54,067 nucleotides of DNA, taken from NCBI GenBank assembly GCA_022705425.1, contig JAKJEM010000005.1, positions 59,601 to 113,667 on the forward strand, written 5' to 3'. Every line of letters begins with the position of its first letter. Within the stretch, counting starts at the first letter, position 1. The stretch comes from Planctomycetota bacterium (GTDB lineage Bacteria > Planctomycetota > Brocadiia > CAIUPP01). Position numbers and translations under genes: made by a program. The notes beneath the pieces were generated by a model. It had not been told where the DNA came from. It did not search any database and saw only the letters and a list, made by a program, of their open reading frames with translations. This document shows positions 7,846 to 14,741 of this stretch, piece by piece.

Positions 7846-9188
7846 CAGAATCGGCTCCTCCTCAACACCCACCACGGCGCCATCGAGGTGTCTCGATGGC
7901 TCTTCATCGCCATTTCCACAATCGTCGCCACGCCGTTCCAGCATCGCCCGAAGAAGGCGAAGAACGGGTAGATCAGCAGCAGCGGCGTGTATTTCAGGTC
8001 CGTCCACGGGCGTTCCGAGAGCATCAGCAGGTACTGACCGTAGAACAGGCCCGTCAGGAGAAGATAGAAGAGGTAGATCAGCCCCATGACCCCCAGCACC
8101 ACCGGCGCCGGCAGCGTCATGAACAGGAAGATGGTGTAGGCCATGATGGCGAAGGGCATCAGCAGCTGAAAGAGCAGGCCCGTCCAGCAGTACAGGAGCA
8201 GGTTCGGCCACCCGAAGATGCGCGGCGTGAAGCTCCGCCAGAATTTGCGGATGTAGATGTAGAAGAGGTCGCCGTCCCACCGGAGGCGCTGCTTGAAGAA
8301 GCCCATGACCGTGGACGGCGCTTCGGTGAGACCGACGGCGTGCGGCTCGAACTCGAGGCGTGTGCCGGGGTAGCGCCCGAAGTAGGCCTTGATGCGCGTG
8401 GTGATGTTCAGGTCCTCGGCGGTGCCCGTGTCCCAGCCGCCGATGTGACGGATGAAATCGCGGCGGAAAGCCCCGAAGGCCCCGGAGATATTGTTCACCA
8501 CCCCGAATTCCGCCAGGCCGGTCCGCGTGGCCTTGATGGACATCATGTACTCGACCGCCTGGAAGGCCGTCAGGAGGTTCTCGTCGGCGTTCAGCACGCG
8601 CAGACTGCACGCCACACCCACCACCCCGGGCCGGGCGAAGTGCCGCGTCAGGCGGTAGATGGCGTCGTTGTCCAGAACGGTGTCGCCGTCGAGGCTGACG
8701 ATGATCTCGTTGCGCGCCAACGCCAGGCCGGAGTTCGTCGAGGACACGCGCCCCCCGCGCTGCCACTTCGGCGCCGGAATCAACGTCCGGTTCGGCGTCC
8801 GGTCAATGCTCTCCTTCATCCCCTGAACAATCAGCCACGTCTCGGAGTTGCGCGTCGCCCCGTCCACGAGGGCGATGATCTCGATATTCCCCGGATAGCG
8901 TTGCTGGGCCAGGGCGTACAGGGCCTGCCGGGCCGTGTGCCCTTCGGCGTAGCAGGTGACGATGCACGTCACGCCGGGATAGTAGGGGCGGTCCTTCGCG
9001 GACCGGCCGAAGTGCGACCGGAGCCAGTAGCGCGTGATCCCCAGCATCAGCAGGGCCGCAAAGGGCAGCTCGAAGAAGAGCACGAAGGGAATGAACTTGA
9101 GCGCGGCCGTGAGGACGCCGCCCTCGTACTGGGTGTACGAGAAGATCTCGTAGAGCTTGAAGTAGGCCTCGTAGAAAAGGTCGATCAT
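7845..9188 (-). CDS. Processive family 2 glycosyltransferase (exopolysaccharide synthase)
   Basis: A 447-residue membrane protein with an N-terminal membrane segment (about 28-53, FIPFVLFFELPFAALLMLGI) and a GT-A domain at about 70-300. Four C-terminal membrane spans follow, the first near LLLYCWTGLLFQLLMPFAIM. The D,D,D,Q(x2)RW signature of processive GT2 enzymes is present: ALVDG, SLDGDT, TAED and QRLRW. Such synthases (BcsA, Alg8, PgaC, HasA types) polymerise nucleotide-sugars and extrude the chain through the inner membrane. No PilZ domain is present. It lies between a regulator with a GGDEF-like end and the TolC/HlyD-like export genes, with 1-4 bp overlaps on both sides, so the four almost certainly form one machine. 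The sugar used cannot be told. Confidence 0.88.
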   Translation of the reverse strand: MIDLFYEAYFKLYEIFSYTQYEGGVLTAALKFIPFVLFFELPFAALLMLGITRYWLRSHFGRSAKDRPYYPGVTCIVTCYAEGHTARQALYALAQQRYPGNIEIIALVDGATRNSETWLIVQGMKESIDRTPNRTLIPAPKWQRGGRVSSTNSGLALARNEIIVSLDGDTVLDNDAIYRLTRHFARPGVVGVACSLRVLNADENLLTAFQAVEYMMSIKATRTGLAEFGVVNNISGAFGAFRRDFIRHIGGWDTGTAEDLNITTRIKAYFGRYPGTRLEFEPHAVGLTEAPSTVMGFFKQRLRWDGDLFYIYIRKFWRSFTPRIFGWPNLLLYCWTGLLFQLLMPFAIMAYTIFLFMTLPAPVVLGVMGLIYLFYLLLTGLFYGQYLLMLSERPWTDLKYTPLLLIYPFFAFFGRCWNGVATIVEMAMKSHRDTSMAPWWVLRRSRF

Positions 9189-10588
9189 CCGCGCTCCCGG
9201 TCGGGGGTCGCCAGCCGGCTGAAGACAAGGTCGGCCGTTTCACCCTTCAGGTAATCGCGCGGGAAGGCATAGAGCCGCAATGACACCTGGAAGGGCTTCT
9301 TGTCGGGCAGTTCGACATCCTCCGCCAGCTTGCGGATGCGGTCGCGGAGGATTTCGGCCTTGGCGCCTTCGGTGTGGGGCAGCAGTAGCAGGAAGGCGTT
9401 CTCGGCGGTACGGGTGGAGACGTCCGTGGTGCGGATCAGCCGCCGCAGCCGTTCGGCAAAGGTCTCCATCAGCAGGGCCGCCCGGGCGCGACCGAGCGCC
9501 ACAACGATCTCCGGCAGGTTGTCCATGCGCAGTTGCAGCAGGCTGAAGACCGTTTCCTTGTACCGCAGGCCCAACCCCAGCATCCAGTCCAGCGTCCGGG
9601 CGAAATAGTCCGGATTGACGTAGTTCAACTGATCCAGCACGGCGTAGATGCTTTGCAGGTTGCCGCTGCGCACCGCCAGACGGCCTTTTTCGCTCAGCGT
9701 CAACTCTGCGATGTTCAGCTTCTCCAGGTCCTCCGGAGCGGCGGCGATGTCGCAGTCCAGGCACATGGCCACCACCTCCGGCTCCGTACAGATATGACGG
9801 CAGGAGCGGCACTGGTAGTTCTCCAACGCCCGGTCGTAGTCGGCGCCGATATGCCGCAAGGCGGAGGCGCACTTGGGGCATTGCAACGCCCCCTCGCGAT
9901 GGTACTCCTCCTGCGGCGCCACGTTGCCGCAGGTGAAGCAATGGAGGAAGAAGGTCTGCCGAATGTCAATGCCCTTGCAGTTGGGGCAGCGATCAATATA
10001 GTTCAGATGGGCGCTGCCGCAACTGGGGCACAGCCGCACCCGGCTCACCAGCCGTCCCGGCTCCAGGACTCCCCGGCCCAGGAGGCTGCCGGCCCAGATG
10101 AAGGTGTCGTCCTGAGTCTGAGCGAAGGCCTCGAGCAGTGGATACCGGTAGAGCTTCTCGCAGTGGTAGCACTGGAAGGGGGCGATGACCGTGCCCGGAC
10201 GCGAGAAGAGGAAGCGCAGGAGGGCGTCATCCTGGTCCAGCGCCTCCGCAGGCGGCAGGGTGGCCAGCAGATCAAGTATGTCCACCGCCTTGCGCGCCAG
10301 AATGCCCCAGCTCGCCGGCGCGCCGTCCACTGCGGCGACCTCCGGCGCGTCGAAGGTCGTCCGAAGGAAGACGGGCATGGTGCTCAGCCGCGGATGAACG
10401 CGCATCGTCCGAACGGCACGCTCCGCCGCCTCGCGCGAAAGGGTGTCCACCAGCACACCGCGGCAGTCCGGGCGAGCCGCCAGTTCCTCCACGCTGCGGA
10501 GGATCGGCGCGGAGGCCGGCGCGTCGGCCATTTCACTGCGCGCCTGATTCGCGTCGGCGATCAGAATCGCGATCCTGACATTCTCCAT
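9185..10588 (-). CDS. Regulator with receiver-like N-terminus, multiple zinc ribbons and degenerate GGDEF domain
   Basis: A 467-residue cytoplasmic protein; ATG at 10586-10588. Residues 1-110 look like a response-regulator receiver fold (RIAILIADANQ at strand 1) lacking a clear phospho-Asp cluster. Residues about 150-285 hold seven CxxC pairs (CYHC, CPSC, CPNC, CFTC, CPKC, CRSC, CLDC), i.e. a string of zinc ribbons reminiscent of the TackOD1-type output domain. Residues about 320-460 have GGDEF-domain spacing (LLQLRMDNLPEI, then FAERLRRLIRTTDVSTRT), but the GGDEF loop reads TAENAF, so cyclase activity is unlikely. It is the first gene of the exopolysaccharide operon (its stop overlaps the synthase start by 4 bp) and probably senses a signal controlling the synthase. 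Domain names are pattern-based. Confidence 0.7.
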   Translation of the reverse strand: MENVRIAILIADANQARSEMADAPASAPILRSVEELAARPDCRGVLVDTLSREAAERAVRTMRVHPRLSTMPVFLRTTFDAPEVAAVDGAPASWGILARKAVDILDLLATLPPAEALDQDDALLRFLFSRPGTVIAPFQCYHCEKLYRYPLLEAFAQTQDDTFIWAGSLLGRGVLEPGRLVSRVRLCPSCGSAHLNYIDRCPNCKGIDIRQTFFLHCFTCGNVAPQEEYHREGALQCPKCASALRHIGADYDRALENYQCRSCRHICTEPEVVAMCLDCDIAAAPEDLEKLNIAELTLSEKGRLAVRSGNLQSIYAVLDQLNYVNPDYFARTLDWMLGLGLRYKETVFSLLQLRMDNLPEIVVALGRARAALLMETFAERLRRLIRTTDVSTRTAENAFLLLLPHTEGAKAEILRDRIRKLAEDVELPDKKPFQVSLRLYAFPRDYLKGETADLVFSRLATPDRERG

Positions 10589-10661
10589 GCCTGTGCCTGG
10601 TCCTTGCCTGGTTACCGGAGGGGAACGCCGCAAAGCCCTGCAACGCATTCGCGGCAATAAG

Positions 10662-10667
10662 ATTGTA
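10662..10667 (-). promoter_or_regulatory. Candidate -10 box of the exopolysaccharide operon
   Basis: On the minus strand TACAAT (5 of 6 to TATAAT) lies 74 bases before the start codon of the operon's first gene, with a weak TTAGCC 17 bases upstream. It is in the A+T-richer gap 10589-10846, the only sizeable noncoding stretch before the operon. The match is modest. Confidence 0.25.
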
Positions 10668-10738
10668 CCGTCGGCCTCATTGCGGGCTAATCAGTGAGCT
10701 TAGCATATACAGGGGCAGAGATACCCCCATGTCGCACA

Positions 10739-10753
10739 TAGGAAGCCTTCCTA
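10739..10753. promoter_or_regulatory. Short palindrome, possible operator
   Basis: TAGGAA-GCC-TTCCTA is a 6-bp perfect inverted repeat around 3 bases, about 70 bases upstream of the candidate -10 box of the exopolysaccharide operon and outside any gene. It could be a dimeric regulator site; this is position-based inference only. The rest of the gap 10589-10846 shows no gene. Confidence 0.2.
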
Positions 10754-10846
10754 CATCTTGCCAAGTTCATAGTGTCCACGCTCTTGTGGCAGATGAGAGA
10801 ATGGGAAGAGACCCGACAGCGAAGAGCGCGGGGCAGGCCCATGGGC

Positions 10847-11353
10847 TCAGGCGCTGCGCGTTCTTCCCGGGCCGGGCGGATTCGGCGGAGCGGCTCGCGG
10901 CGTCGTCAGCGTCTCGATGCGCGGCAACATCGCCTCGACGAGGGAATCGAGGTTCTCGTTGAAACTGAAGTGGCAGAGCACTTCCGTGCACCCCTCCGCC
11001 AGCATCACGTTCAGGCCCTTCACCTGCGACTGGCGGTAGTCCGTCCGCACGCCCAATACCGGCTTGCCCGAAGCACGCGCATAGCCTACCTCATAGGCCA
11101 CGCCGCTGTCAACGTCCGCCCCGTCGAGCAGCGCCACGACCACGTCGGCCCCGCACAGGGCCTCCAGGCAGCGCCGGTGGATTCCCGCCAGGTGCCGCCG
11201 GTCGTTGAAGGGCGTCCCCGCCGGCCCGACGCGGAAGTCCTGCGGCAGGATCACCTCGCAGCGGATCAGGCGGGCTTCCAGGCGTTCCGCCAGGCGGCGG
11301 TTGTACTGACGCTCGACCTGACTGAAGACCGGCGCGGCCAGGTAGATCTTCAT
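10847..11353 (-). CDS. Nucleoside 2-deoxyribosyltransferase-like protein
   Basis: A 168-residue single-domain protein beginning MKIYLAAPVFSQVE, the usual opening of the nucleoside 2-deoxyribosyltransferase fold. A DSGVAYEVGYARASGKPV block near residues 80-97 contains the family's catalytic glutamate (YEVGYA). The CGADVVVALLDG strand precedes it as expected. Family members transfer 2-deoxyribose between bases or hydrolyse deoxynucleotides in purine/pyrimidine salvage. The ATG at 11353 is chosen because GGAAAGG lies 4 bases upstream; a GTG at 11371 in frame would add six residues. It is 30 bp downstream of the OB-HD exoribonuclease gene on the same strand. The proline-rich tail (PRAAPPNPPGPG) is probably disordered. 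Confidence 0.75.
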   Translation of the reverse strand: MKIYLAAPVFSQVERQYNRRLAERLEARLIRCEVILPQDFRVGPAGTPFNDRRHLAGIHRRCLEALCGADVVVALLDGADVDSGVAYEVGYARASGKPVLGVRTDYRQSQVKGLNVMLAEGCTEVLCHFSFNENLDSLVEAMLPRIETLTTPRAAPPNPPGPGRTRSA

Positions 11354-11383
11354 CGTCCTTTCCCCGCTCACCAGTATTCCCCG

Positions 11384-12352
11384 TTATCCCTTGTAGAGCT
11401 TTCGCCCGAGAGAACGGCTGTAGTCGGTCCATTGCGGATCGGCATTCCGATCCTCGGAGATCGTCTCCGCAATGTCGCGCAGCTTGGCGTCGAGGTTGTC
11501 CAGGTAGTGCAGCGCCATTGCCTCGGCGAACATCGGCAACTTCGGCGAGCCGTATTCGAGCACCCCGTGGTGGCTCAGGATCATGTGGCGCAGCATGTTC
11601 AGCTTTTCCGCGGGGAAGTCCGGCAGCTTCCGGGCCTCCTCTTCGAGCATCAGCACGCCCAGCGTGATGTGCCCGACCAGGTTCCCCGCATCGGTGTACT
11701 GAAAGGTGCGCTTGTAGGCGAGCTCGCGCGTCTTGCCGATGTCGTGCAGCAGCACACCGAGCAGCAGGATGTCGCGGCGCAGGTCGCGGTAATGTTCCAG
11801 GACCTTCAGCGCCAGCTCGGCCATGGACAGCGTGTGCTCGAGCAACCCGCCGAGATAGGCATGGTGGTTGCTCGTGGCCGCCGGGGCGGTTCGGAAGGCG
11901 GCGCAGAAGGTCTCGTCGGCCAGGAAGGCCTGCGCCAGCCGCCGGTAGTCGGGGTCCTCGATCCCTCCGAGGATTTCCGTCAACCGGCGCATCATCTGGG
12001 CCGGATCGTGCTCGCTCTGGGGCAGGAAGTCGCCCAGGCGCAGTTTGGCCGTATCGGCCTTGGCGACCATGTGAACGTTGACCTGCAGTTGCCCCTGGTA
12101 CGATTCGACCCGCCCCTTGACCTGGACGAAGTCGTCAATCGCCAGCGAGGCCGCCAGGCTTTCCGTGGCATCCCAGAAACGACCGGTAATCCTGCCGGTA
12201 CGGTCGGAGAACTCGAGGTCCAGATAGGGCTTGCCCGTCCGCGCGCTGCGCAGCACGCATTTCGCCAGCAAGAAGACCGAATCCACCGGCTGATTGACCT
12301 GGAACTCGCCGATCATCGGCTTGGATGCGGCGTTCGGCTGAGCGTTGGGCAT
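11384..12352 (-). CDS. 3'-5' exoribonuclease YhaM-type (OB-fold plus HD domain)
   Basis: A 322-residue protein with an N-terminal OB-fold nucleic-acid-binding domain (about 15-110; YLDLEFSDRTGRITGRFWDA) followed by an HD metal-dependent domain. HD landmarks are GGLLEHTLSMAELA near 165-180, LLHDIGKTREL near 197-207, and LRHMILSHHG near 245-258. This architecture and length match YhaM/CbfA family exoribonucleases (about 314 residues), which degrade RNA or ssDNA 3'-5' in the cytoplasm. The ATG at 12350-12352 has GAGAGG upstream. It is divergent from the tRNA-binding-domain gene across a 162-bp gap that should hold both promoters. Confidence 0.85.
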   Translation of the reverse strand: MPNAQPNAASKPMIGEFQVNQPVDSVFLLAKCVLRSARTGKPYLDLEFSDRTGRITGRFWDATESLAASLAIDDFVQVKGRVESYQGQLQVNVHMVAKADTAKLRLGDFLPQSEHDPAQMMRRLTEILGGIEDPDYRRLAQAFLADETFCAAFRTAPAATSNHHAYLGGLLEHTLSMAELALKVLEHYRDLRRDILLLGVLLHDIGKTRELAYKRTFQYTDAGNLVGHITLGVLMLEEEARKLPDFPAEKLNMLRHMILSHHGVLEYGSPKLPMFAEAMALHYLDNLDAKLRDIAETISEDRNADPQWTDYSRSLGRKLYKG

Positions 12353-12448
12353 CGGTTTCCTCTCTCCCTTTCGGCGCCTCCGCGGGCGCGACGGACATCA
12401 CGATAGCAACTCCGGGCGACACTGTCGAGACCGTGGCGCGAAATTCCC

Positions 12449-12477
12449 TTGCGACACCCGCGCCGCTGTGATACGCT
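12449..12477 (+). promoter_or_regulatory. Candidate sigma-70-like promoter for the tRNA-binding/STAS gene pair
   Basis: TTGCGA at 12449-12454 and TACGCT at 12472-12477 are separated by 17 bases, 37 bases before the GTG start at 12515. Hexamer matches are 4/6 and 3/6, so support is weak. Confidence 0.25.
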
Positions 12478-12514
12478 ACTCTATCGGCTATGCCCCAGAC
12501 ACAGGAGAACAACC

Positions 12515-12907
12515 GTGGACACCCCACCCCCCCTCCCGACCCCCGCCGCGCCGCCCCCCGTTCCGGCTGCGCCCGCCGCCGCGCCCACCGTGCCCTTCGC
12601 CGACTTCAAGAAGATCGAACTTCGCATCGCGAAGATTCTCGCCGTCGAGAACCACCCCAAGGCCGACAAGCTCTACGTCCTCAAGGTGAGCCTGGGCGAT
12701 TCCGAGCGCCAGCTCGTGGCCGGGCTCAGACCCTACTACACCCCCGAGCAGCTCCTCGGCAAGCTCATCGTCGTCGTGGCGAACCTCGAACCGGCCGTTC
12801 TCCGCGGCGTGCAGAGTCAGGGGATGCTCCTGGCTGCCGGCGACGGCGCCCGTGTGCTGGTCCTTCAGCCGGAACGCGACATCGCGCCCGGCGCCCGCGT
12901 ATCCTGA
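12515..12907 (+). CDS. tRNA-binding (EMAP/Trbp111/CsaA-type OB) domain protein
   Basis: A 130-residue protein. After a disordered Pro/Ala-rich leader of about 30 residues, the domain runs from FKKIELRIAKILAVENHPKADKL through LRGVQSQGMLLAA to the C-terminus. These are the hallmark strands of the tRNA-binding OB fold found at the C-terminus of MetRS and as stand-alone Trbp111/CsaA. Stand-alone versions act as dimeric tRNA-binding factors or chaperones. The GTG start at 12515 is supported by AGGAG 8 bases upstream. The stop lies 11 bp before the STAS gene start, with the latter's ribosome-binding site (GAGGAGG) overlapping this stop, so the two form an operon. The Pro-rich extension is longer than usual. 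Confidence 0.8.
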   Translation: MDTPPPLPTPAAPPPVPAAPAAAPTVPFADFKKIELRIAKILAVENHPKADKLYVLKVSLGDSERQLVAGLRPYYTPEQLLGKLIVVVANLEPAVLRGVQSQGMLLAAGDGARVLVLQPERDIAPGARVS

Positions 12908-12918
12908 GGAGGCGCACC

Positions 12919-13434
12919 GTGGCGCAGACACCCGTCGGGTTCTACGAGGTCGCCTTCGGCCAGCGCGCGGTCTATCTCCGCGTGCACGGGCTGGCCTCCA
13001 TGAACAACTGCCTGTGCGTGCGGAACTTCATCGAAGAGGCCCTTCGCGCCGGCCAGTCCTTCCTCGTCGTGGACCTGGCCGAATGTTCGAGCATGGACAG
13101 CACCTTTCTCGGCGTGCTGGCGGGGGCGGCCACCTTTGAACGGAAGGGCGAGCCGGTCTCCGTGGCCGTCGTCAACGCCAACGAGGAATGCCTCAAGGAG
13201 ATCGAGGGCGTCGGGCTTCAGGAACTGATCCTCGTCGAGCCGAAGCCCTTCGCCGTGCCCCCCCTCGAGTTCGCGCGCCTCGACGAACAGCCCAGCGAGG
13301 AACGCCGCCTGGCCATGATCCGCGACGCCCACCGCAAACTCGTTTCCCTCAGCGAGAAGAACGAGAAGCTCTTCGGCCCCATCGTCGTCCTGCTCGAAGA
13401 GGACATGAAGCGGCGCGGGATGAAATCGGGCTGA
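12919..13434 (+). CDS. STAS-domain anti-sigma-factor antagonist-like protein with C-terminal extension
   Basis: A 171-residue protein. Residues about 8-105 form a STAS domain with the family core VVDLAECSSMDSTFLGVLAG, where the serine following Asp (MDS) is at the position phosphorylated in SpoIIAA/RsbV. A 65-residue tail (EERRLAMIRDAHRKLVSLSEKNEKLFGPIVVLLEEDMKRR) is predicted helical and is not part of a minimal STAS protein. STAS antagonists free sigma factors by binding RsbW-type kinases; a kinase-STAS fusion is encoded at 19531-20388 in this window. GTG start at 12919 with GAGGAGG upstream. Partner assignment is inference. Confidence 0.8.
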   Translation: MAQTPVGFYEVAFGQRAVYLRVHGLASMNNCLCVRNFIEEALRAGQSFLVVDLAECSSMDSTFLGVLAGAATFERKGEPVSVAVVNANEECLKEIEGVGLQELILVEPKPFAVPPLEFARLDEQPSEERRLAMIRDAHRKLVSLSEKNEKLFGPIVVLLEEDMKRRGMKSG

Positions 13435-13462
13435 AGCCGCCCTGCGACGGCGCGCTTGGACT

Positions 13463-14710
13463 TTACGGCGCCGGCGGCAGGCGGATTTCCACGCGAGGCC
13501 GGGACTTCAGAACCTCCACTTCCGCCTCACCCCCGGGAACCGCCGCCTTGTGCCGGCCGAAGAAGACCGGCGTTTCGCAGATCCCTTGCGCGTCGGCCGT
13601 TCCCTCGAAGCGCGTCCACCACTCCTGGAAAACGAGCCGCCGATAGGCTTCGGCCGCGGGCATGGGGTTCCAGTCCGCGTCCCACAGGGCTGTATAGCCG
13701 GCAATCCCCCACTCCGGCGTCGAAAGCCAATGCGCCTTGGCCCAGAACCCCCACATCAGTATCCCGTCCACCGCCGGATGCTCGAAGCACGTCCGGTACA
13801 GCGTTTCCAGTCCCTCGGCCTTGGCCCGCTCATCGAGGGTCTTCATGTCGAATTCCGTGATCTTGATCGGCAGGTTGAATCGCGACAGGCGGTCGAGCAC
13901 GCGCGTTACCCGCTCGCGGTTGACGCGCCCGCCGAAGTGCCCCTGCAATCCGATGCCGCCCACGGGAACGCCCGCCGCCAGGAAGGACTCGATCTGCCGC
14001 TCGTACTGGTCCAGCGAATCCGCTCCGGCCACCCGGGACGAGGTCAGGATGCCGTAGTCGTTCACGTAGAGGACCGCATCGGGGTTCGCCTGCCGGCACC
14101 AGAGGAACATGTCCTTGACGTTCCCCGCTCCCAGACGCTTGGCGTAGTAGTTCTCGCGAAGCATCTCGTTGTTGACGTCGAACTCGGCGATGCGCCCGCG
14201 ATAGCGGGAGACGACGTCCAGGGCGCGGCGTTCCAGGGCGCCCCGCAGCGCCGCGTCATCGAGGCCCTTGACCCAGTTCTGAATGAAGCGTTCGACGCCC
14301 CAGAAGACGCAGTGCCCCCTCATGCGCAAACCGTTTTCCTCGCACCACTTCAGAATGGCGTCCGCCTCGCGGTAATCCGTCCTTCCCGGCCCCCGCTCGT
14401 TGGCGGCCCATTTCATGGCGTTTTCGTGGACGGCGGCGTTGAAGTTCTCCTTCAACACGGCAAGGTACCTGGCGCGATCGGCCTCCGGCAGCTTTCCCGC
14501 AAAGGGGCCTGTCCCCACGGCGCTGCCGAACCAGAACTCGTGCCGCACCTGCCGGACGGAGACCCTGGCGCCGGGCGATGTCCGAACAACGAGCGTTCCC
14601 ATGCGGTGCTTCACGCGAGAACCTTCCGGCGTGTCGCGGCTATCCGCGCCCGCCGCACTTGCGCCCAGCGCAATGGACAGGCCGGCCGCCGCCGCCCAAA
14701 TGATCCTCAT
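13463..14710 (-). CDS. GH10 endo-1,4-beta-xylanase-like secreted protein
   Basis: A 415-residue protein with a signal peptide (residues 1-22, ending GASAAGA) and a GH10 (beta/alpha)8 domain. Catalytic residues are present: the acid/base Glu near residue 181 in FDVNNEM and the nucleophile Glu near residue 285 in KITEFDM. Other GH10 landmarks are VHENAMKW near residue 94, GHCVFWG and GIGLQGHFG. GH10 enzymes hydrolyse internal beta-1,4 bonds of xylan. A short domain (about 30-65, GTLVVRTSPGARVSVRQVRHEF) precedes the barrel, as in many bacterial GH10 proteins with a leading immunoglobulin-like strand set. It converges with the STAS gene 28 bp away. The partner toroid protein lies 31 bp upstream on the same strand. 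Xylan specificity is inferred from family. Confidence 0.85.
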   Translation of the reverse strand: MRIIWAAAAGLSIALGASAAGADSRDTPEGSRVKHRMGTLVVRTSPGARVSVRQVRHEFWFGSAVGTGPFAGKLPEADRARYLAVLKENFNAAVHENAMKWAANERGPGRTDYREADAILKWCEENGLRMRGHCVFWGVERFIQNWVKGLDDAALRGALERRALDVVSRYRGRIAEFDVNNEMLRENYYAKRLGAGNVKDMFLWCRQANPDAVLYVNDYGILTSSRVAGADSLDQYERQIESFLAAGVPVGGIGLQGHFGGRVNRERVTRVLDRLSRFNLPIKITEFDMKTLDERAKAEGLETLYRTCFEHPAVDGILMWGFWAKAHWLSTPEWGIAGYTALWDADWNPMPAAEAYRRLVFQEWWTRFEGTADAQGICETPVFFGRHKAAVPGGEAEVEVLKSRPRVEIRLPPAP

Positions 14711-14741
14711 GACGCGCTTCTCCCTTGTTCGAGTGTGCCGG

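Noticed and set aside
5566..7971. 801-codon plus-strand open frame inside the TolC-TIM gene
   Set aside because: Antisense shadow; the minus-strand gene has signal peptide, TolC and barrel features and coupled neighbours.
7846..8766. In-frame upstream extension of the TolC-TIM gene into the glycosyltransferase gene
   Set aside because: It would read through the glycosyltransferase gene in another frame. The ATG at 7845 overlaps that gene's stop and is followed by a clear signal peptide.
10590..10700. Resemblance to a c-di-GMP riboswitch (CGCAAAGCC-like stretch on the plus strand)
   Set aside because: Only one short conserved piece is present, on the strand opposite the operon, without the pairing partner segments expected of the GEMM fold.
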